64,000 nucleotides of DNA. It comes from Paenibacillus glycanilyticus NBRC 16618. Its GTDB lineage: Bacteria > Bacillota > Bacilli > Paenibacillales > Paenibacillaceae. Positions 33,650-42,600 of this stretch are shown here, piece by piece (within the stretch, counting starts at the first letter, position 1; each line of letters opens with the position of its first letter). The stretch covers positions 124,001-188,000 of the forward strand of contig NZ_BILY01000006.1 of the NCBI RefSeq assembly GCF_004000805.1, read 5' to 3'. Position numbers and translations under genes: made by a program. Under the pieces are notes generated by a model, which was given only the letters and a program-made list of their open reading frames with translations, was not told the origin of the DNA and ran no database searches.

Positions 33650-34795
33650 TTGCGACAGTTGGAGAATGAACAGGACATCATAGATCTCGTGCTTGAAGAC
33701 GAATGGATGATGAAGGTGCTGCATACGGCGGGATCGTTGAACTTGCCGGACTGGTGGGTATGCGCGGGCTTCGTAAGGTCGAAGGTATGGGATTATTTGC
33801 ATGGTTATACGGAGCGGTTCGCGCTGCCGGATGTGGATCTGATTTATTATGATCCTTCCCAAACGGATGAAGCGGAAGAAAAAGCGCTCGAGCAGAAGCT
33901 GAGAGACGTCATGCCGGATGTGCCTTGGTCGGTGAAAAACGAAGCGAGAATGCATCTGGTGAACGATATTGAGCCGTACACATCCGCCGTTGATGCCATG
34001 TCCAAGTTTCCCGAGACGGTTACCGCTCTTGGTCTGACCTTGGACGGGCAGAATGGCGTCGTGCTGTCGGCACCTCACGGAATCCGGGATTTGCTGGGCT
34101 TCGTTGTCCGGCCTACGCCGCATTTTAAGCAGTCGCCAGCGCTTATGGCGATCTATGAGAAGCGTCTTCTACAGAAGAATTGGAAGAGCAGATGGAATAA
34201 GGCAGAAGCTGCGCTCACTCAGGTTTACATGGTTCGGCATGCGCACTCCGTCTATAAGGCAGACGAAGAGTTGTACCGGCCGTTATCTCCTCAGGGAGAG
34301 GAAGCGGCAAGAAAAGTCGCCGATCTTCTGGCGGACGAACGGATTTCGGCGATTATCTCCAGTCCGTACAAACGGGCGCTTCAAACGGTCGAGCCGTTAG
34401 CGTTGCGTAGAGGTCTTACTATTCAAGTGGAGGAAGACTTCCGGGAACGGTTATTGGCGGACCGGCCGCAGGATGATTTTCATTATGCCATCCGGAAGGT
34501 ATGGGAAGAGGAAGCCTTCTCCTGGCCGGGTGGCGAATCCAATTTTGTCGCGCAGCATAGAGGGGTAGAGTCTCTACAAAGCGTGCTTCGGCGTTATCAG
34601 GGAGATACAATCGCTATCGGGACGCACGGCAACCTTATGGCCTTAATGATTAAGGCCTTTAAGCCGGAATACGGCTTTGCATTCTGGCAGCAGCTGAGCA
34701 TGCCGGATATTTATAAGCTTAGCTTTAATGGCCTTGCGTTCACGCATATCGAGCGGGTTTGGGCGGACTCCGAGAAAGAGGTGCAGCAACAATGA
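33650..34795 (+). CDS. Nucleotidyltransferase-like domain fused to histidine phosphatase
   Basis: The 381-residue protein has two parts. Residues 1-185 (DEWMMKVLHTAGSLNLPDWW, CAGFVRSKVWDYLHGY, DVDLIYYDP) match the DUF925 nucleotidyltransferase-like family, including the D-x-D metal pattern. Residues 190-381 form a histidine phosphatase with QVYMVRHAHSVY (catalytic RHx), SSPYKRALQTVEPL and IGTHGNLMALM. Length equals both families added together. The TTG at 33650 follows TAGGAGGG; the upstream frame extension has no site. It overlaps the next Nudix gene by four bases. The fusion hints at linked nucleotide chemistry. Confidence 0.8.
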   Translation: MRQLENEQDIIDLVLEDEWMMKVLHTAGSLNLPDWWVCAGFVRSKVWDYLHGYTERFALPDVDLIYYDPSQTDEAEEKALEQKLRDVMPDVPWSVKNEARMHLVNDIEPYTSAVDAMSKFPETVTALGLTLDGQNGVVLSAPHGIRDLLGFVVRPTPHFKQSPALMAIYEKRLLQKNWKSRWNKAEAALTQVYMVRHAHSVYKADEELYRPLSPQGEEAARKVADLLADERISAIISSPYKRALQTVEPLALRRGLTIQVEEDFRERLLADRPQDDFHYAIRKVWEEEAFSWPGGESNFVAQHRGVESLQSVLRRYQGDTIAIGTHGNLMALMIKAFKPEYGFAFWQQLSMPDIYKLSFNGLAFTHIERVWADSEKEVQQQ

Positions 34796-35232
34796 GCAGT
34801 CTGCTGCAGGTCAGGGTTACCGGAATTCTGGTTGAAGAAGGCCGCCTTTTATTAGTAAAACAAAAAGTATCGGACAGCCGGGCATGGTCATTGCCGGGAG
34901 GTCGCGTCGAGCAAGGGGAAACACTGGAGCAAGCGATCATCCGAGAGCTGGAGGAAGAGACGGGATTAACAACGCGAATTATTAAGCTGCTGTACCTTTG
35001 CGACAAACCGGATGCGTCACTGGTGCATATCACCTTCCTGCTCGAGAGAGCCGGCGGACAGCTGCGTATGCCAACCAATGAATTCGATCATAATCCGATT
35101 AGCGACCTAGCGTTTATTCCGGTGTCGGAACTCACGGAGCATGGATTCTCCGCGCTTTTTCAGCAGCTTGCGCAGCATGGTTTTCCGGATGCCGGGAGCT
35201 ACAAGGGACTCAAGACTAATATCGGATTGTAA
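34792..35232 (+). CDS. Nudix hydrolase
   Basis: The 146-residue protein is a single Nudix domain with a complete box, GGRVEQGETLEQAIIREL followed by EEETGL (about residues 38-61). The fold opening VRVTGILVEEGRLLLVKQKV is typical of ADP-ribose or nucleotide pyrophosphatases. Its ATG overlaps the stop of the nucleotidyltransferase-phosphatase gene (ATGA), so the products are made together and may act on successive compounds. Substrate unknown. Confidence 0.92.
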   Translation: MSSLLQVRVTGILVEEGRLLLVKQKVSDSRAWSLPGGRVEQGETLEQAIIRELEEETGLTTRIIKLLYLCDKPDASLVHITFLLERAGGQLRMPTNEFDHNPISDLAFIPVSELTEHGFSALFQQLAQHGFPDAGSYKGLKTNIGL

Positions 35233-35274
35233 ATCAAAGTCATACTCTATGAAAAATCTTAATAATATGTAAGT

Positions 35275-35299
35275 AAGAGAGGGATATCCCTCTCTTTTT
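35275..35299. terminator. Bidirectional intrinsic terminator
   Basis: AAGAGAGGGAT pairs with ATCCCTCTCTT with almost no loop, followed by T residues on the plus strand. It serves the Nudix gene and the converging marR-like gene. Confidence 0.88.
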
Positions 35300-35748
35300 C
35301 AATCTTTTTCGTTAAAGTAGTTGTAAGCTTTCGTTAATAAGTCGGAGAGCATCAACGTTTGCTCCTCGCCCAGGTGCTCGACCAGGCCGCTGAGATGCTG
35401 GTTCAGCTGCTCGTCCGCTTCCTTCGCAATCTGCTCTCCTTTTGGAGTTAGCTCAATTCCCACGGAACGCCTGTCATCCGGATCTACGGTACGTTCGACA
35501 AGCCCGTCGGCAATCAGTTTCTTGAGAAGCTGGGTGACGGTGGGGGTAGTGACAAGCAGCTTGCTGCTGATTTCGGATACTCTGATTTTAGGATTATCGA
35601 CATCGGTATTCATCATGATGCAGAACAAAATGCGAAGCTCGCTCTTGTTAAGACCGTTAACCGATCTTTGTCTCCACTCGGCTTTCGCAAAACGGGTAAA
35701 TGATTCCCTCAAACGTTGGATGGTCTCCTGATGGTTGTCTTTGTTCAT
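35299..35748 (-). CDS. MarR-family transcriptional regulator
   Basis: The 149-residue protein has the MarR winged helix: VNGLNKSELRILFCIMMN, VSEISSKLLVTTPTVTQLLKKL (recognition helix) and the wing VDPDDRRSVGIELTPKGEQ. The terminal helices support dimerisation. ATG 35748 is preferred to the TTG at 35760 because GGGAGTAGG lies just upstream. It is divergent from the UDP-sugar operon and may control it or itself. An inverted repeat lies between the two genes. Confidence 0.9.
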   Translation of the reverse strand: MNKDNHQETIQRLRESFTRFAKAEWRQRSVNGLNKSELRILFCIMMNTDVDNPKIRVSEISSKLLVTTPTVTQLLKKLIADGLVERTVDPDDRRSVGIELTPKGEQIAKEADEQLNQHLSGLVEHLGEEQTLMLSDLLTKAYNYFNEKD

Positions 35749-35819
35749 ACCTACTCCCAATTCCTAAGTTGTTAATTGTTTATACTTGAAATATATCATA
35801 CTTCTCATTATTATGATTA

Positions 35820-35838
35820 TAGTTAAGTTGGTAAACTA
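35820..35838. promoter_or_regulatory. Candidate MarR-type operator between marR-like gene and ugd
   Basis: TAGTT-N9-AACTA is an imperfect palindrome in an AT-rich divergent promoter region of 122 bp. Low certainty, as arms are short. Confidence 0.3.
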
Positions 35839-35870
35839 ATTATTTAACGCCAAAATAATGGGGTGGAACG

Positions 35871-37229
35871 ATGGTTAACGTAGGAGTAATGGGTACGGGT
35901 TACGTTGGGCTTGTCCATGGTGCCGTGCTATCCAGTTATGGTTTCCGGGTTACCTGCATGGACGTAGACGAACAGAAAATCGAGCGTCTGAACCAGGGCA
36001 TTTCTCCAATCTACGAGCCAGGGCTCGAAGAGCTGCTCCAAAGCGGTCTTCGCGCCGGTAATCTCGTCTTTACGGCAAGCGCGCAGCAAGTCGTTCAGAC
36101 AAGCGACGTTCTGTTCATTGCGGTGGGAACGCCCGCCAAGGAAGACGGCAGCGCGGACCTATCGTATGTCTGGGATGTGGTGCAGCAGATCGGCAAACAT
36201 ATCAACGGTCATAAAGTGATTGTCAGCAAATCAACGATGCCCGTTGGAACAAGCAGAAGCATTGCCATGTATCTTGACGGTATGCTCAGAGGCACCCCGT
36301 ACCGGGCTCACGTCGCTTCTAATCCGGAATTCCTGAGACAAGGCAAGGCCGTCAGCGATTCGTTGTCTCCATCCCGGGTTGTGATCGGCGCGGAGAGCGA
36401 CGAGGCGGTGCAAATGCTGAAGAAGGTTTACGCTACTCATCTTGAGCAGGATGTCCCGTTTCTATTCACGAACCGGGAAACTGCCGAGATGATTAAATAC
36501 GCGTCAAACTCCTTTCTGGCGGTCAAAATTTCTTTTATTAACGAATTGGCATTATTATCCGAAAAGGTTGGCGCGAAAATTCAGGACATTGCGACGGGCA
36601 TGGGCATGGATGACAGAATTTCGCCGCATTTCCTGCAGGCAGGCCCCGGTTATGGAGGCAGCTGCTTCCCGAAAGATACGCAGGCAATCGTGGATGTCGG
36701 CAGGAAGAACGGCGAGGAGCTGTACGTCGTGCGTGCGGCCATAGCAGCCAATGAAAAGCAGAAGGCAAAGATGGTGAGCAAGATCGAAGAGGCGTTATCC
36801 TTTGACGGGACTTTGAAAGGAAGAACCGTTGCGGTATGGGGGCTTACCTTCAAGCCGGATACGGATGACATCCGTTATTCCCCCAGCTACGAGATTATTC
36901 AGGGACTGCTCGGCAGAGGAGCTACCGTTAAGGTCTATTGCCCGCAAGGGATGAAGCAGGCGAAGCTTTATTGGACGGATTTGAACGGCCGCATCCAATA
37001 TTGCGGCAGCGAGGCGGAATGCTCGCAGCAGGCGGACGCGATTGTGCTGATGACCGAATGGGAGCAGTTCCGCGCTGCCAATTGGGAGAAAATCGCCCGC
37101 GGCATGCGAGGGAACGCGTTTTTTGATATGCGGAATATGTTTGCGGGGGACGCTTCCGTCCTTCAATGGTTCAAATACTACCCGGTGGGCGCAAGCGAGC
37201 ACGGGTATCCATTGCGGGAGGCACAATGA
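35871..37229 (+). CDS. ugd: UDP-glucose 6-dehydrogenase
   Basis: The 452-residue protein has the N-terminal NAD site VGVMGTGYVGLVHG (residues 3-16), FIAVGTPAKEDGSADLSY, SKSTMPVGTS, NPEFLRQGKAV, AEMIKYASNSFLAVKISFINE and the catalytic cysteine in GYGGSCFPKDT (near 265), with the C-terminal WGLTFKPDTDDIRYSP. It oxidises UDP-glucose to UDP-glucuronate. The stop overlaps the next ATG (ATGA), so the product feeds the following epimerase. GGGGTGG precedes the ATG. Confidence 0.95.
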   Translation: MVNVGVMGTGYVGLVHGAVLSSYGFRVTCMDVDEQKIERLNQGISPIYEPGLEELLQSGLRAGNLVFTASAQQVVQTSDVLFIAVGTPAKEDGSADLSYVWDVVQQIGKHINGHKVIVSKSTMPVGTSRSIAMYLDGMLRGTPYRAHVASNPEFLRQGKAVSDSLSPSRVVIGAESDEAVQMLKKVYATHLEQDVPFLFTNRETAEMIKYASNSFLAVKISFINELALLSEKVGAKIQDIATGMGMDDRISPHFLQAGPGYGGSCFPKDTQAIVDVGRKNGEELYVVRAAIAANEKQKAKMVSKIEEALSFDGTLKGRTVAVWGLTFKPDTDDIRYSPSYEIIQGLLGRGATVKVYCPQGMKQAKLYWTDLNGRIQYCGSEAECSQQADAIVLMTEWEQFRAANWEKIARGMRGNAFFDMRNMFAGDASVLQWFKYYPVGASEHGYPLREAQ

Positions 37230-38263
37230 AGACGTATTGCGTAACCGGAGGAGCGGGTTTTATCGGCTCCCATCTTTGCGAGCAGCTGCTGGCTCAAGGC
37301 CATCGTGTCGTCAATATCGATAATTTCAATGACGTCTACGACTATAAAACCAAAATCAGGAATATCCTGAATAGTACAAGGTCGGATTTTCCTTTCACCT
37401 ATTCGGGGGATAAGGATGGCGATTTGGCCAAGCTTCAGGCGGTTGTCGAATCGGATGGTTACCGGCTGGTTATGGCGGATATCCGCAGCATGGACGAGCT
37501 TGAAGCCGTATTTGCCAGCGAGAGAATCGACGCCGTTATTCACCTGGCGGCAATGGCCGGCGTTCGGCCGTCGATTGAGGATCCGCTTCTGTACGAGGAT
37601 GTGAATGTGAAGGGAACTCTTCATATCCTGGAGGTGATGCGTAAGCATGGCGTGCGCAAATGGCTTTGCGCCTCTTCTTCGTCCGTGTACGGGAATAACA
37701 GGAAGGTGCCATTTTCCGAGGAAGATGTCGTGGATTACAGTATTTCGCCTTATGCGGCGACCAAGAAAGCCTGCGAGGTGCTGGGACATACGTATCATCA
37801 TCTTCATCATATTGATACGATTATGCTGCGCTTCTTCACGGTTTACGGAGAGCGGCAGCGGCCTGACCTTGCCATTCACAAATTCGCGGGGATGCTGGAC
37901 AAGGACGAAGAGCTGACGATGTACGGTGATGGCTCCTCGAGGCGGGACTACACCTATATCGGCGATATAATCGCGGGTATTCTTGGCGCCTTGTCGTATG
38001 TGGAACGGATGGAAAATCTCTATGAGGTTGTGAATCTGGGCACGAACCGAACCATCACGCTCCGGGATTTGATTACCAGCTTGGAACAGGAGTTTGGCAA
38101 AAGAGCCCTTATTCGTACATTGCCCAACCAGCCGGGAGATGTGGAGCAGACCTATGCCGACGTATCCAAGGCGAATCAGCTGTTCGGCTACAACCCGCAG
38201 ACCGATTTTGCTGAAGGAATACACAAGTTTGTTACATGGTACAGGGGGAATAGACATGGTTAA
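37226..38263 (+). CDS. NAD-dependent epimerase, UDP-glucuronate 4-epimerase-like
   Basis: The 345-residue protein is an extended short-chain dehydrogenase: VTGGAGFIGSHL at the start, VNIDNFNDVYDYKTK, HLAAMAGVRPSIEDP, SSSSVYGNN and the catalytic Y-x-x-x-K in SPYAATKKAC. RFFTVYGERQRPDLAIHKF and QPGDVEQTYADVSKA-type segments match the UDP-glucuronate 4-epimerase group, which yields UDP-galacturonate. It follows ugd with a four-base overlap and overlaps the next gene by eight bases. Confidence 0.9.
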   Translation: MKTYCVTGGAGFIGSHLCEQLLAQGHRVVNIDNFNDVYDYKTKIRNILNSTRSDFPFTYSGDKDGDLAKLQAVVESDGYRLVMADIRSMDELEAVFASERIDAVIHLAAMAGVRPSIEDPLLYEDVNVKGTLHILEVMRKHGVRKWLCASSSSVYGNNRKVPFSEEDVVDYSISPYAATKKACEVLGHTYHHLHHIDTIMLRFFTVYGERQRPDLAIHKFAGMLDKDEELTMYGDGSSRRDYTYIGDIIAGILGALSYVERMENLYEVVNLGTNRTITLRDLITSLEQEFGKRALIRTLPNQPGDVEQTYADVSKANQLFGYNPQTDFAEGIHKFVTWYRGNRHG

Positions 38264-38963
38264 GTTATCGGTCGTTGCGCCAATCTATAACGAAGAAGAA
38301 AATATTAAGCTGCTGCACGAGGCGATTACGAATGCGGTTAAAGATAAAGTAGAGAGCTACGAAATCGTCCTCGTCAATGACGGCAGCAAGGATCGCAGCG
38401 CGATGCTGCTCGATGAGCTGGCGGAGCAGGATTCCAATGTGAGAGTGATTCATTTCGAGAAAAACTGCGGTCAGACCGCGGCGATCTACGCCGGCCTCAA
38501 AGGCTCGGCCGGCGAGCTGGTTGCGCTGATCGACGCGGATCTGCAGACGGACCCGCGGGATATTTTCAAGCTGATGCCTTATATTCCGAATATGGATTTC
38601 GTGAACGGCAAGCGTGTGCGGCGCAGAGACACCGTCGTGAAGAAGGTATCTTCCCGCGTAGGCAACGGCGTCCGCAACTGGCTGACAGGCGATCAGATCT
38701 ACGATACCGGCTGTCCGATGAAGCTGATGAAGCGTGAGGTGGCGGACAGCTATTATTTGTACGAGGGCCAGCATCGTTTTCTCCCGACTCTGGCGAAGAT
38801 TAACGGCTTTAAGGTTATCGAGGTAGCCGTATCCCATCAGGAAAGACAGCATGGCGTATCCAAATACGGCGTATTTAACAGAGCCTTCGTGGGGCTTATG
38901 GACGCGATCGTCATTGGCTGGCTCCGCAAACGGGTCATTCGCTATCAGATCAAAGGCCATTAA
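38256..38963 (+). CDS. Family 2 glycosyltransferase, polyprenyl-phosphate sugar transferase-like
   Basis: The 235-residue protein is a GT-A enzyme: VKLSVVAPIYNEEENIKLLHE at the start, EIVLVNDGSKDRSAMLL, ALIDADLQTDPRDIF with the metal D-x-D, and VSHQERQHGVSKYG. Its size and motifs fit the dolichyl-phosphate mannose synthase/ArnC branch, but it lacks the C-terminal membrane helices seen in many relatives. It probably moves a uronic sugar from UDP onto undecaprenyl phosphate at the inner face of the membrane. It overlaps the epimerase gene by eight bases. Confidence 0.88.
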   Translation: MVKLSVVAPIYNEEENIKLLHEAITNAVKDKVESYEIVLVNDGSKDRSAMLLDELAEQDSNVRVIHFEKNCGQTAAIYAGLKGSAGELVALIDADLQTDPRDIFKLMPYIPNMDFVNGKRVRRRDTVVKKVSSRVGNGVRNWLTGDQIYDTGCPMKLMKREVADSYYLYEGQHRFLPTLAKINGFKVIEVAVSHQERQHGVSKYGVFNRAFVGLMDAIVIGWLRKRVIRYQIKGH

Positions 38964-38965
38964 TT

Positions 38966-39289
38966 ATGTGGTGGCATTCGATTATAGGCAATGTGTCGGC
39001 CGGCAACATGGGATGGATAATTTTTGGCTTTATCGGGCAGATCATGTTTACGATGCGGTTCATTACCCAATGGCTGGCGAGCGAAAAAGCGAAAAAAACC
39101 GTCATTCCGCTATCCTTCTGGGTCTACAGCATCCTGGGCAGCGCGGTCTTATCTATTTATGCGATATACCGCAAGGATCCTGTCTTTCTGCTGGGCCAAT
39201 TGCCCAGCGTTTTTATCTATTTCCGCAACATTATGCTAAACCGCAAGTCCGAAGTGCAGGCCGCGAACAGCAATTCGGTGGATATGTAG
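38966..39289 (+). CDS. LAB_N-domain small membrane protein
   Basis: The 107-residue protein matches the lipid-A-disaccharide synthase N-terminal (LAB_N) domain found alone: RFITQWLASEKAKKTVIPLSFWVYSILGSAVLSIYAIYRKDPVFLLGQLP is the diagnostic part (about residues 30-80), with three membrane helices. In Gram-positive genomes such proteins accompany dolichol-phosphate-type transferases and may help flip or present lipid-linked sugar. It starts two bases after the glycosyltransferase stop and is followed by a terminator. Confidence 0.88.
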   Translation: MWWHSIIGNVSAGNMGWIIFGFIGQIMFTMRFITQWLASEKAKKTVIPLSFWVYSILGSAVLSIYAIYRKDPVFLLGQLPSVFIYFRNIMLNRKSEVQAANSNSVDM

Positions 39290-39307
39290 TTAAAGCTTTG
39301 AATGGAG

Positions 39308-39346
39308 AAGCACTTAAGCCCCTTTGGGGACCTTAAGTGCTTTTTT
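39308..39346 (+). terminator. Intrinsic terminator of the UDP-uronate operon
   Basis: AAGCACTTAAG pairs with CTTAAGTGCTT, with an inner CCCC/GGGG stem, followed by six T residues. Confidence 0.9.
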
Positions 39347-39358
39347 ATTGGCGGCATA

Positions 39359-39395
39359 GAGCAGGTTAAAGTCCTTGAGGGATCTTAACCTGCTC
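39359..39395. repeat. Second hairpin without T-run
   Basis: GAGCAGGTTAA pairs perfectly with TTAACCTGCTC around a 15-base centre. It has no T-run on either side, so its role is unclear. Confidence 0.5.
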
Positions 39396-39447
39396 CAGAA
39401 AGTGAAATAGGACATCACCTTTATTGATAGGACAAGCCCAAGATATC

Positions 39448-39474
39448 TTGGCATAAATCGCTAAATATTGGCAT
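39448..39474 (+). promoter_or_regulatory. Direct repeats TTGGCAT upstream of the GH81 promoter
   Basis: TTGGCAT occurs at 39448-39454 and 39468-39474, spaced 20 bp, each within an AT-rich context. The second copy abuts the expected -35 position, as for AraC-type or response-regulator activators that bind direct repeats. Confidence 0.4.
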
Positions 39475-39497
39475 GTTCTTCCTATCGCTTGCGGCAT

Positions 39498-39503
39498 TAT
39501 ACT
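39498..39503 (+). promoter_or_regulatory. -10 box of the GH81 gene promoter
   Basis: TATACT with no good -35 box at 17 bp spacing, which would fit activator dependence. Confidence 0.4.
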
Positions 39504-39519
39504 AATCGGTGCATGGCGA

Positions 39520-39533
39520 TGAAAGCGTTGCCA
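39520..39533 (+). promoter_or_regulatory. cre site (CcpA) downstream of the GH81 promoter
   Basis: TGAAAGCGTTGCCA matches the cre consensus TGWAANCGNTNWCA at 13 of 14 positions. It differs by one base from the cre of the GH35 operon. It lies just after the expected start point, suiting roadblock repression. Confidence 0.6.
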
Positions 39534-39640
39534 GTAATCGTTGATTGAGGAAGGAGGACTGAAGGGGGCAAATCACGCGATTGGCTAGAGCTCAAGTACG
39601 GCCATGAACAACTATTGCGAATTAGGGAGGAAATAGACGA

Positions 39641-42600
39641 ATGTATACGGTTTATCGGGAAAGGGCGACGAGAAAGCTGCTGGTCTTGACGCTATGCGCG
39701 GTCATGCTGGTCTCGCTTGTATCGTCCGTATTTATCCGTGAAGTACATGCGGCGGGCTCATATTTATTATCCCAGAATAAAACGGCATACGCCTCTTCCG
39801 TGGAAGGAGGCAACGCGGCGAATCTTGCGGTGGACGGTTCTACCGGCACGCGCTGGGGAAGCCAATGGGGCGTGGATCCGCAATGGCTTTATGTCGATCT
39901 TGGCGCAACCGCCACGATTGACCGCGTGAAAATCCAATGGGAAGGTGCTTATGCAAAAGCTTACAAAATCCAGGTTTCCAGCGATGAATCGACCTGGAAC
40001 GACGTTTACTCGACAACAACGGGAGACGGCGGCACCGATGACCTTGCGTTAACGGGAACCGGCCGCTACGTACGGGTATTAGGCACGCAGCGTGCCCTTG
40101 CGGCTTACGGTTATTCCATTCTGGAATTCGAAGTATACGGGACTGGCGGCTCTACGGCCCCACCGGTGGATTACGGTCCTAACGTTGCGCTGAACAAACC
40201 GGTAACGGTATCATCGACTGAAAATTCCGCCTATTTGCCTCCGGGCTCAACCGCTGCGTCCAATGCGGTTGACGGCAATGCGGCTACGCGCTGGTCGTCC
40301 AACGCAACCGACAGTGAATGGATCTATGTCGATCTGGGCTCCGCCCATCAGATCGGCCGGGTGGTCCTCAACTGGGAAGCGGCAGCCGGACGGGCATACG
40401 ATGTTCAAGTATCGAATAACGGCACGCAATGGACAACCGTCTATCGCGAGCTTCACTTTGCGGGAGGCAAACAGGAAATCCCGCTATATACGAACGGGCG
40501 TTACGTTCGGATGAACGGGATCGGCCGCGCGACAAGCTTCGGCTATTCGCTTCTCGAATTCGAGGTTTACGATTATATCGCCGGCCAGCCGCAGCCGACG
40601 TATTCCATTCCGGCGCTGCCAACGCCAACAGCCGTGCAGTCGGGCTCCGGCAGTTATCTGACCAACGATATTCATATGCCGCAGCCGAAATATCCGGCTA
40701 ACAAGACGTCGAACATCTCGACTCCGATCCCTTCGAATGACTGGTGGCAGTCGATTCTGATCAAGCCATACGGCGATTATCTCGTAACGCTGCCGCTCAA
40801 GTCGAAGTACTTCCAGCAAGGGCTTGGCATCCTCAATCCGGGAGCGGGCTGGCTGTCCTCGGACGGCAGAGCGGTAAATGCCGACGGCAATCCCGATCTG
40901 TACGTCATGTCAAACAGCATTAACACGTCCAAGCTGCAAACGCGCGTGACGGGTTACGGCGACTGGTCGGTAGACGCGGTTGTAAGCGACGATGCCACGG
41001 ACAAAATGAAATCGACCTTCGTCAAAGGCTCGCCTTACGTGTACAATACCTTTGCCGATCCAAGCTCGGTTGAGATTTATTCCTCGCTGATTACGCAGCT
41101 GTTCGACGACAACGGCAACTCCGTCCTGACGACCGAAGGAGCTACGCTGACAGCCGACCATATCGGCGTGAAGCTGGTGAACACGGACGGCAGCGGCGCA
41201 TCTTATACGCGTTACTACGGAATTTTTGCGCCGGCGGGAACGGTATTCAAGAAGGTTGGGGCTAAGGTCAAAATCCAGCTCGGCAGCGGAGGCAATTATC
41301 TGTCGGTTGCCGCTTTGCCGTCCGCTTCAAACCTAAACTACTACTACCAGCATGCTTATGCCTTCGTAACGGACACGAAAGTGAATTACAGCTATAACGA
41401 ATCGACTTCGCAGGTGACAACGGATTACACGCTGACAACGGCTCTGAAGCGTACCGGGTTCTCGAATCAGGCGCTGACAACGCTTCTGCCGCATCAATGG
41501 AAGGTGTCTTCGACACCGCTTACCGCACTGTCTTATCCTTCGGTCCGCGGTACGTTGAAAGTGCGCGAAGGCAATACCTTTACGACGGTCGACCGCTTCT
41601 ACGGCATCGTGCCTCAGTTCACGGAGCCTACGGATTCGGCTTACGACAAGTCGCTGATGGTCTCTTACCTGAAGGCTCTGGACGAAGAAACAACCAGTAA
41701 CCTGATGGCTGCCGACGCTTATTGGCAAGGCAAGAAGCTCCATCCGCTTGCCATGGGCGTTCTTGCGGCTAATGAGCTTGGCGAGACGGCTTACCGGGAT
41801 AAATTCCTGTCGCGGATCAAGACGATCCTGACGGACTGGTATACGTACACGAACGGCGAACCGGACTATTTCCTGTACTATAACTCCGATTGGGGGACAA
41901 CGTATTACAAGTCCAGCGAGTTCGGCGCGAATAACGGCATTACCGACCATCACTTCACGTACGGTTACTACGTATTTGCATCTGCCGTGCTTGCGACCTT
42001 CGACAATGATTTCAAGACGCAATACGGTCCGATGATCGATCATCTCGTCCGCGATTACGCAAACCCTTCGCGCACGGATGCCATGTTCCCGTTCTTCCGC
42101 AGCTTTGACCCTTATGAAGGCCATTCATGGGCAGGCGGTTACGCGGATAACGACAACGGCAACAACCAGGAAGCGGCAGGCGAATCGCTCTTCGGATGGG
42201 TTGGCCAATACATGTGGGCATTAACGAACGGCGATACGGCTTTCCGCAACGCCGCGATTTACGGCTTCACGACGGAGCTTAACGCGGTGATGCAATATTG
42301 GTTCAACTATGACGGCGACAACTGGATTCCGCAATATACGCACAAAACGGTAGGACAAGTGTACGGAGCATCCAACTTCTTCGGCACCTTCTTCAACGGA
42401 GATCCGGTATACGTGTACGGGATCCATTGGCTCCCGACATCGGAATATTTGACAAGCTACAGCCTTGTTCCGGGCAAAGCAGCAGGACTGTACAGCGGTT
42501 TTGTAGCCGATAACGGCGGTCCGGAGACGGATTGGTATCATATCGTGTGGCCGATTCAGGCGTTAAGCGATCCGCAGGCGGTCATTAACAAATGGAGCGC

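Noticed and set aside
37178..38257. Minus-strand frame of 359 residues opposite the epimerase gene
   Set aside because: It exactly mirrors a well-supported epimerase gene and has no recognisable motif or start signal.
35871..39289. Complete Arn-type lipid A modification operon
   Set aside because: There is no aminotransferase, formyltransferase or GT-C transferase, and a Gram-positive host has no lipid A; only part of the chemistry is similar.
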